Shown here: piece after piece, positions 56,112 to 64,000 of the stretch
How the letters are laid out: every line of letters starts with the position of its first letter
How positions within the stretch are numbered: position 1 is the stretch's first letter
Source of the DNA: Paracoccus acridae
GTDB lineage: Bacteria > Pseudomonadota > Alphaproteobacteria > Rhodobacterales > Rhodobacteraceae
Length of the DNA stretch: 64,000 bases
Reading direction: 5' to 3'
Assembly (NCBI RefSeq): GCF_014642735.1
Contig: NZ_BMIV01000004.1
Location: 86,499 to 150,498, forward strand
Notes under the pieces: generated by a model
Databases searched by the model: none
Told to the model about the DNA's origin: nothing
Seen by the model: the letters and a program-made list of their open reading frames with translations, nothing else
Program-made: the position numbers and the translations under genes

Positions 56112-57319
56112 GCTTTGACGTCGATGCCGTCCGCGCCGATTTCCCGATCCTGTCGCGGCAGGTTAACAACCGCTCGCTGGTTTATCTGGACAGCGGCGCC
56201 AGCGCGCAGAAGCCGCGCCAGGTGATCGAGGCCATCACCCGCGCCTATGAAGGCGAATATGCGAATGTCCACCGGGGCCTGCACTTCCTGTCGAACCTGG
56301 CGACCGACAACTATGAACGCGTCCGCGCGATCATCGCCCGCTTCCTGAACGCCCCGCACGAGGATGAGTTGATCTTCACCAGCGGATCGACCGAGGGGAT
56401 CAACCTCGTCAGCTATGGCTGGGCCGCGCCCCGCCTGCAGGCGGGGGACGAGATCGTGCTGTCGGTGCTGGAACACCACGCCAATATCGTTCCCTGGCAT
56501 TTCCTGCGCGAACGGCAGGGGGTGGTGCTGAAATGGGTCGAACCCGAACCCGACGGCAGCCTGCCGCCTGAAAAGGTGCTGGCGGCGGTGGGGCCAAGGA
56601 CGAAGCTGATCGCCGTCACGCATATGTCGAACGTGACCGGCACCGTTATCGATATCGGCGCCATCGCGCGGGGCACGGATGTGCCGGTGCTGGCGGACGG
56701 CAGCCAGGCGGCGGTCCATATGCCGGTCGATCTGGCGGCGCTTGGGGTCGATTTCTATTGTGTCACGGGTCACAAGCTTTACGGGCCTTCAGGCTCCGGC
56801 GCGATGTGGATCCGCCGCGAACGCCAGGCCGAGATGCGGCCCTTCCTGGGCGGCGGCGACATGATCCGCACCGTGACGCGGGACGCGGTCGAATACGCCG
56901 ACCCGCCCCTGCGGTTCGAGGCGGGAACGCCCGGCATCGTCAACCAGATCGGTCTGGGCGCTGCGCTGGAATACCTGATGGACCTGGGAATGGACAACAT
57001 CGCCGCCCATGAACGCAGCTTGCGCGACTATGCCCGCGACCGGCTGGGCAGCCTCAACTGGCTGCAGATCCAGGGCGACGCCCCGGACAAGGGCGCGATC
57101 TTTTCCATGACCATGCAGGGCGCCCATGCCCATGACCTGTCCACCATCCTGGACAAGCGCGGCATCGCCGTGCGCGCGGGCAGCCATTGCGCCATGCCGC
57201 TGATGGAGTTCTTCGGAATCACTGCAAGCGCGCGGGCATCCTTCGCCATGTACAACACCCGGCGGGATGTGGACGCTTTGGTCGAAGGTTTGACCTTTTG
57301 CCACGAGCTTTTCGCATGA
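56108..57319 (+). CDS. sufS: Cysteine desulfurase SufS
   Basis: A 403-residue class II desulfurase. PLP lysine K223 is in VTGHKLYGPSG and the persulfide cysteine C361 in GSHCAMPLMEF, a short loop typical of SufS. The N-terminus FDVDAVRADFPIL and YLDSGASAQKP match SufS. It normally passes sulfur to SufE or SufU, neither of which is in the window. It ends the suf operon. Confidence 0.94.
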   Translation: MSFDVDAVRADFPILSRQVNNRSLVYLDSGASAQKPRQVIEAITRAYEGEYANVHRGLHFLSNLATDNYERVRAIIARFLNAPHEDELIFTSGSTEGINLVSYGWAAPRLQAGDEIVLSVLEHHANIVPWHFLRERQGVVLKWVEPEPDGSLPPEKVLAAVGPRTKLIAVTHMSNVTGTVIDIGAIARGTDVPVLADGSQAAVHMPVDLAALGVDFYCVTGHKLYGPSGSGAMWIRRERQAEMRPFLGGGDMIRTVTRDAVEYADPPLRFEAGTPGIVNQIGLGAALEYLMDLGMDNIAAHERSLRDYARDRLGSLNWLQIQGDAPDKGAIFSMTMQGAHAHDLSTILDKRGIAVRAGSHCAMPLMEFFGITASARASFAMYNTRRDVDALVEGLTFCHELFA

Positions 57320-57410
57320 ATCTTGCAAAGTTTTCATAGGTTACCGAAGATCGTCTTGCCCAGCCGCCGAATGTCTGCATCCCTGATCAAAACACGAACA
57401 GGGTGCGGAT

Positions 57411-58625
57411 ATGGCAGAGATTTTGGTCCTGGGTGCGGGCATGGTCGGCGTCACGACCGGGCTGGCCCTTCAGGCGCGCGGGCATCAGGTCACGATCGTT
57501 GAACGCGGCGTGCCGGGGCGGGAAACCAGCTATGGCAATGCGGGCCTGATCCAGACCGAGGCGGTGGAACCCTATGCCATGCCGCTTGCCCCTGCCGCGC
57601 TGATCCAGATCGCCCTGGGGATGGGATATGATGTCAGGTGGAACATCCCCGGTCTTTTGTCCCAACTGGGCGCGGTCTGGACCTATGCCATCAACTCGCT
57701 GCCCGCAGGCCACCGCCGGGCGACCCTGACCTGGGGCAAGCTGATCCGCCAATCGACCGAACGCCACGCCCCATTGGTCGAGGCTGCGGGCGCCGACAAC
57801 ATCATCCGCCGCAACGGCTATATCGAGGTGCATCGCACCCCTGCGCGGATGGAAAAGGCCCGCGCCACCGCCAAGCGGTTCATGGACGAATTCGGGGTCG
57901 AGGCCAAGCTGATGGACGGCAAGGCGCTGCGCGCGCTGGAACCCGCCATCAAGATCGAGGTCGAGGGCGCGACCCATTGGGCCGACGCCTGGACCTGTTC
58001 GGATCCCGGCGGACTGGTGGCCGCTTACGCCGCGCTGTTCGAAAGGCGCGGCGGGCGGATCGTGAACGCCGATGCGGGCGATCTGCACCGCGCGGGCAGT
58101 GGCTGGCGCGCGGGCGATGAGACGGGCGAACATGCCGTGGTCGCCCTTGGCCCCTGGTCGCCCATGCTGCTGCAACGCTTTGGCCTGACGGTCCCCATGG
58201 TCTTCAAGCGCGGCTATCACCGCCACTATCGCATGGAGACGCCGCCGAACCACCCCATCGCGGATTTCGGCAACTCGGTCGTGCTGTCGCCGATGCGCCG
58301 GGGCCTGCGGATCGCGACCGCCGCCGAACTGACCAGCCATCCCCGCCTGACGCCGCCGCAACTGAAGCACGGCGAAAAGGCTGCGCGCGAACTGTTCGAC
58401 ATAGGCTCTCCGGTCGAGGCCGAGCCATGGACCGGCCGCCGCCCCTGTATCCCCGACATGCTGCCCGTGATCGGCCGCGTGCCCGACCAGCCGAACCTTT
58501 GGGCGCATTTCGGCCATGGCCACCAGGGCTTCACCCTTGGTCCCGTCACGTCCGAAATCCTGGCCGAGGAAATGGATGGCGGGCAGGGATGGGCGGAAAT
58601 GCAGCCTGCGCGGTTCAAGCGATAG
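57411..58625 (+). CDS. FAD-dependent D-amino acid dehydrogenase-like oxidoreductase
   Basis: A 404-residue DAO-fold protein. The FAD-binding start is ILVLGAGMVGVTTGLALQARG, and the C-terminal RPCIPDMLPVIGRVPDQPN with GHGHQGFTLGPVT is typical of DadA-like enzymes. The centre has TWADAWTCSDPGGLVAAY-like text. It should oxidise a D-amino acid and deliver electrons to the respiratory chain. Substrate unknown. There is no adjacent alanine racemase. It starts 91 bases after sufS. Confidence 0.83.
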   Translation: MAEILVLGAGMVGVTTGLALQARGHQVTIVERGVPGRETSYGNAGLIQTEAVEPYAMPLAPAALIQIALGMGYDVRWNIPGLLSQLGAVWTYAINSLPAGHRRATLTWGKLIRQSTERHAPLVEAAGADNIIRRNGYIEVHRTPARMEKARATAKRFMDEFGVEAKLMDGKALRALEPAIKIEVEGATHWADAWTCSDPGGLVAAYAALFERRGGRIVNADAGDLHRAGSGWRAGDETGEHAVVALGPWSPMLLQRFGLTVPMVFKRGYHRHYRMETPPNHPIADFGNSVVLSPMRRGLRIATAAELTSHPRLTPPQLKHGEKAARELFDIGSPVEAEPWTGRRPCIPDMLPVIGRVPDQPNLWAHFGHGHQGFTLGPVTSEILAEEMDGGQGWAEMQPARFKR

Positions 58626-58627
58626 GC

Positions 58628-58696
58628 GCTTCTTCTGTGCGAAAATATCCTCGGGGGGTGAATTGGCCGCAGGCCAAGAGGGGGCGAGAGCGCCCC
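58628..58696 (+). repeat. Dispersed intergenic repeat, copy C
   Basis: GCTTCTTCTGTG then CGA and AAATATCC (58651-58658) precede a TTGGCC-GCA-GGCCAA stem (58663-58677) and a GGGGCG-AGAG-CGCCCC stem. The opening 28 bases agree closely with copy A and the layout with copy B. Confidence 0.62.
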
Positions 58697-58719
58697 CTGC
58701 TGACGCAATCCGTCAGCAG
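58697..58719 (+). terminator. Perfect 9-bp hairpin before uvrB
   Basis: CTGCTGACG (58697-58705) and CGTCAGCAG (58711-58719) form a perfect stem with loop CAATC. No T-tract follows. Third of three tandem stems between the DadA-like gene and uvrB, so it may help end transcription. Confidence 0.4.
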
Positions 58720-58780
58720 TGCCGGTTGACTTTCGGGCGCGCCACCACACCTTACAGGCTCTGCCGCATGAAGGTTGCCG

Positions 58781-60967
<2,187 letters not shown>

Positions 60968-60972
60968 CGCCC

Positions 60973-63594
60973 TCAGCCCATGGTCGCCGCGATCTTGCGC
61001 GCCAGTTGGCCGAAGCTGAACGGCTTGGGCAGGAAATTGCCCTCGGCCTTGACCTTCGCGTCGATCTCGGACGAATTGCCGGTATATCCGCTGGCATAGA
61101 CGACCTTCAGATCGTCCCGAAGCCTGCTGGCCTGTTCGACCAGTTGCGGCCCGGTCATCTGCGGCATCACCACGTCGGTGAACAGCAGGCTGATATCCGG
61201 GCGTTGCGCCAGGATATCCAGGGCGGACGGCCCCGACGCGGCTTCCAGCACCGTATAGCCCAGTTCGCGCAGGGACGCGACCGTGAAGGCGCGGACCCGG
61301 TCTTCGTCCTCGACCACAAGGATCACCTGATCGGGCCGACCCTGCGGCACGTCATTGGCAAGATCGTCCGCCGTTTGGGCCGCGTGATCCAGGCTTCGGG
61401 GCAGATACAGGTCCACGGCGGTTCCCTGGCCCACCCGGGACGTCATCGTGACATGGCCGCCCGACTGGCGGATGAAGCCATAGACCTGGCTCAGGCCCAG
61501 GCCGGTGCCGCGTCCCGTGGGCTTGGTGGTGAAGAACGGATCGAAGGCCTTGGCCAGGACCTCGGGCGTCATGCCCATTCCCGTGTCCTGAACCCGGATG
61601 CGCACATAGGCCCCGGGCTCGATCCCGACATCGCGGGCCATGCCGGGCGTCAGATCGGCGTTTGCGGTTTCCAGTGTGACGCGACCGCCATCCGGCATGG
61701 CGTCCCGGGCGTTCACCGCCAGATTGATGATGGCGTTTTCAAGCTGGTTAGGATCGACCTTGGTTGCCCAAAGATCGGGTTTCAGCTTCGTGTCCAAGAC
61801 AATGGTTTCGCCCAGTGACCGCGACAGCATTTCGGACAGCCCCATCAGCAGGGCGTTGCCGTCAATCACCGCAGGCTCCAGCGGCTGTTGTCGCGAAAAG
61901 GCCAGCAGCCGCTGCGTCAGCGCGGCGGCGCGACCCGCCCCGTCCAAGGCCCCCTCGATATAGGGGCCGACATCGGTATTGCCGCGCGAAAGCTGCCTTT
62001 GCGTCAGGTTCAGGCCGCTGATGACCACCGCCAGCATGTTGTTGAAGTCGTGGGCAATGCCGCCCGTCAACTGGCCCACCGCTTCCATCTTCTGCAATTG
62101 GCGCAACTGGCGTTCCGCGGCCTCGCGGCGCTCGAACTCCTCGCGCAGGACGATCTCGCGCTGCTGAAGCGCGGCTTCCTGCTCCTCGACGCGGCGGCTG
62201 AGGCTGATCAGCGCCTCGGCCCGCTCGATGGCCAGCCATGTCTGCTGCACGATTTCCTTGGCCAGGATGATTTCGGGTTCGGTCCACTGTCGGACATTGG
62301 CCTGATGAAGATAGATCCCCGCCGCCCATTTTCCATCCGTCAACAGCGGCACGCATATTCCGGCCAGAACACCTTCCTCGGCATAGGGCGTCAGCTTGCC
62401 GCCGCTGTCTTGGCGGCTGTCGCCGAAAACCAGGGCACGGCCCGCGCGGCGTTCGGCATCCGCATGCTGTCCAAAGTAATCCGTCGGCTGCGACCCCGTC
62501 AGGGGTTCCAGGGTGCCATCGGACCAGGAAGCCTCGTGACAGACAAGCCGCGGTTCGGTCAGCCGATAGAAGCCGACACGGTTGACCCCCAGCCGCTTGC
62601 CCAAGGCCTCCGAGGACGCTCGCAGGATTTCCTGCGGATCGCTTTGCATCCGCTGTCGCGCGAACTGTTCAAGAACGAATTCCCGTTCCTCTTTCGCGGC
62701 GCGCAACTGAAGTTCGGCCTCTTTCAGCCGGGTGATGTCATAGCTGACGCCCGGCATCCGCACGCAACGGCCGTCGGGCCCTGCCATGCACTGCCCCTGC
62801 GCCGATACCCAGGACACCGTGCCGTCGCGGCCCAGCAGCCGGTATTCCGACGAAAACTTTCCCATGGACGCAATGGTCCGGGCCACCTCCGCCTCGACCC
62901 TAGCGCGGTCTTCGGGATGGATGCCCTTGAAGAATTCCCCGACCTTGGTCCCTGCAGCAGCGCGGTCGGGATCGACGCCATAAAGGTTCGCGAAATTGCT
63001 GTCGGCGGTAAGGCGGTCTGCGATCACATCCCAGTCCCAGATGCCGACGCTGTTGCTGGAGGACATCGCCAGTTCCAGCCGTTCGGCCGCCTTGGCGCGG
63101 GCACGTTCGGCAAGGATTCGGTCCGTGGTTTCGCCGGTGACGCAGATCAGCCCGACGATGTCGCCCTTGGTGTCGATGACGGGGGAATAGGTAAAGGTCC
63201 AATAGCTTTCCTCGGGGAACCCGTTTCGGCTGAGATCCAGCCGCATGTCCACCATCTTCTGACTTTCGCCCGCCAGGCATCGGTCCACCAGCGGCGAGAT
63301 ATCGTCCCAGATGCTGGCCCACAGATCGCGGAAGGGTTTGCCAAGCGCGTCCTTGGCCCGATATCCCAGAATCGGCTCATAGGCGTCGTTATAGAACGAG
63401 ATCAGTTCCGGTCCCCAGGCCAGATACATCGGCGTGGGGCAGGCCAGCACCGTGCCCAGGATGGCGCGCAGATCCGCGGACCAGGACTCTACCGGTCCCA
63501 TGCGCGTATTCGACCAGTCCCGCCTGGCGATGGCGCGGGCCACCCCGCTGTCGCACCTTGCCAGCCAGCCGCCCAAGGAGCGTTCGATATCCAT
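60973..63594 (-). CDS. Hybrid sensor histidine kinase with PAS, GAF and receiver domains
   Basis: An 873-residue cytoplasmic protein. Order: PAS-like domain ([17 protein letters not shown]), second PAS ([18 protein letters not shown], [12 protein letters not shown]), GAF ([15 protein letters not shown]), HisKA with phospho-acceptor H515 in [10 protein letters not shown], HATPase_c ([26 protein letters not shown]), and a C-terminal receiver with D807 in [13 protein letters not shown]. No membrane helix is seen, so the signal is internal; no haem or flavin motif is obvious. Output partner unknown. Ribosome site AGGAATGACAG. Confidence 0.93.
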   Translation of the reverse strand: MDIERSLGGWLARCDSGVARAIARRDWSNTRMGPVESWSADLRAILGTVLACPTPMYLAWGPELISFYNDAYEPILGYRAKDALGKPFRDLWASIWDDISPLVDRCLAGESQKMVDMRLDLSRNGFPEESYWTFTYSPVIDTKGDIVGLICVTGETTDRILAERARAKAAERLELAMSSSNSVGIWDWDVIADRLTADSNFANLYGVDPDRAAAGTKVGEFFKGIHPEDRARVEAEVARTIASMGKFSSEYRLLGRDGTVSWVSAQGQCMAGPDGRCVRMPGVSYDITRLKEAELQLRAAKEEREFVLEQFARQRMQSDPQEILRASSEALGKRLGVNRVGFYRLTEPRLVCHEASWSDGTLEPLTGSQPTDYFGQHADAERRAGRALVFGDSRQDSGGKLTPYAEEGVLAGICVPLLTDGKWAAGIYLHQANVRQWTEPEIILAKEIVQQTWLAIERAEALISLSRRVEEQEAALQQREIVLREEFERREAAERQLRQLQKMEAVGQLTGGIAHDFNNMLAVVISGLNLTQRQLSRGNTDVGPYIEGALDGAGRAAALTQRLLAFSRQQPLEPAVIDGNALLMGLSEMLSRSLGETIVLDTKLKPDLWATKVDPNQLENAIINLAVNARDAMPDGGRVTLETANADLTPGMARDVGIEPGAYVRIRVQDTGMGMTPEVLAKAFDPFFTTKPTGRGTGLGLSQVYGFIRQSGGHVTMTSRVGQGTAVDLYLPRSLDHAAQTADDLANDVPQGRPDQVILVVEDEDRVRAFTVASLRELGYTVLEAASGPSALDILAQRPDISLLFTDVVMPQMTGPQLVEQASRLRDDLKVVYASGYTGNSSEIDAKVKAEGNFLPKPFSFGQLARKIAATMG

Positions 63595-63741
63595 CTGTCA
63601 TTCCTGATCGCGCATCGCCGCAAAGTCGCATTGGCCTTGCGAGGTTCCTGCCATTGTTCCGCGCCGATATTCGCGTCTGCGTGCCGCGACCGCAAGGCCC
63701 TGAAGGCTGGCCGTTGACAGAACGCAACTGCATGTCGGTGG

Positions 63742-63921
63742 CCGGCGCTTGCCGCGGGCGATGCCGCGCCTGCGGTCGAGTGGCTGCGCGAGAACGTGCA
63801 GCGCCATGGCGGGCTGAAGCGCCCGCGCCCGCTGATCGAGGAGGCGACGGGCGCCGATGTCTCGCCCGAGCCGCTTTTGTCCTATCTGGAGGCGAAGTTC
63901 GGCCAGATCTACGGGCTGTGA
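63742..63921 (+). pseudogene. 3' remnant of a carboxypeptidase Taq (M32) gene
   Basis: In one frame ending at TGA 63919-63921 the text ALAAGDAAPAVEWLRENVQ, then EEATGADVSPEPLLSYLEAKF and GQIYGL, matches the C-terminus of M32 carboxypeptidases. The intact enzyme is near 490-500 residues; only about 60 are left. The frame is stopped at TGA 63715-63717 and is followed by the histidine kinase region. Its terminator is intact. This looks like a gene whose 5' part was deleted or replaced. Confidence 0.66.
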
Positions 63922-63925
63922 CGGA

Positions 63926-63952
63926 AAAGGCCGGGCGATCCGCCCGGCCTTT
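63926..63952. terminator. Bidirectional terminator after the M32 remnant
   Basis: AAAGGCCGGGCG and CGCCCGGCCTTT form a perfect 12-bp stem with loop ATC. It lies between the M32 remnant and a converging gene end, serving both. Confidence 0.75.
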
Positions 63953-63955
63953 CGC

Positions 63956-64000
63956 TTATCTGTTGGGCCACAAGGGGGCGTGGCGGTTCACGTCCTTGTA
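63956..64000 (-). CDS. C-terminal end of an unidentified gene (partial)
   Basis: Fifteen codons in the minus frame read YKDVNRHAPLWPNR and end at TAA (63956-63958) just beside the shared terminator. The rest is outside the window. The family cannot be told from this much sequence. Confidence 0.45.
   Translation of the reverse strand, partial: YKDVNRHAPLWPNR

Noticed and set aside
63641..63660. GTTC-N8-GTTC upstream of the histidine kinase as a LexA box
   Set aside because: The spacing is eight, not seven, and the known alphaproteobacterial site needs seven.

Overview
This window looks like chromosomal DNA from an alphaproteobacterium of the Rhodobacteraceae, most likely Paracoccus or a close relative. 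The evidence is the high GC content, the gene families, and several cis-sites in alphaproteobacterial form: a GTTC-N7-GTTC LexA box at uvrA, a TTAA-N7-TTAAC CtrA box at comM/yifB, and an FNR-type box at ompW. The genus is an inference, because no rRNA gene is present. I found no insertion sequence, phage, integrase or CRISPR array. About 50 protein genes, one tRNA-Gly and three decayed or partial genes fill the window.

Layout. 1-5.3 kb: a yejABEF-type peptide importer (yejA partial) translationally coupled to a glycosyltransferase. 5.3-7.5 kb: cysS, whose last third has a clearly different base composition, then an NDUFAF6-like squalene/phytoene synthase homologue. 7.6-10.4 kb: a polyamine-type ABC importer (potB, potC, potA) without a binding protein. 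10.5-17 kb: ychF, a membrane-tethered sigma/anti-sigma fusion, cobS without cobT, an old yellow enzyme and tex. 17-25.8 kb: a leucine/isovalerate degradation cluster (ivd, lprI-like, inverted ompW, mccB, mccA, GST, HMG-CoA lyase, enoyl-CoA hydratase), with a promoter and overlapping palindromic operator before ivd. 25.9-33 kb: dut, a membrane-anchored E1-like protein, an M3 peptidase, an SH3 protein, a 2-hydroxyacid dehydrogenase, an MFS transporter and a LysE exporter. 33-37.9 kb: panC-panB, a dimethylglycine/sarcosine dehydrogenase-like flavoprotein and a TetR regulator. 37.9-39.4 kb: a low-GC interval, tRNA-Gly and two small envelope proteins. 39.5-48.9 kb: uvrA, pyruvate carboxylase, an unknown membrane protein and yifB/comM. 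49-57.3 kb: coaBC, an IscS/NifS-like desulfurase, sufB-sufC-sufD, two small membrane proteins and sufS, apparently one operon. 57.4-64 kb: a DadA-like oxidase, uvrB, a hybrid histidine kinase, a carboxypeptidase (M32) remnant and the end of one further gene.

How the parts fit together. Carbon flow from leucine to acetyl-CoA and acetoacetate (ivd, mccBA, the hydratase and the lyase) and anaplerosis (pyc) sit with CoA synthesis (panBC, coaBC). Excision repair is represented by uvrA, under an apparent SOS promoter, and uvrB. The suf genes make Fe-S clusters. The points most worth a second look are the sigma/anti-sigma fusion, the mosaic cysS, the CtrA box before comM, a repeat family at three gene ends (AAATATCC core followed by a GC hairpin), a perfect 8-N9-8 palindrome before cobS, and two gene remnants that record past deletions.
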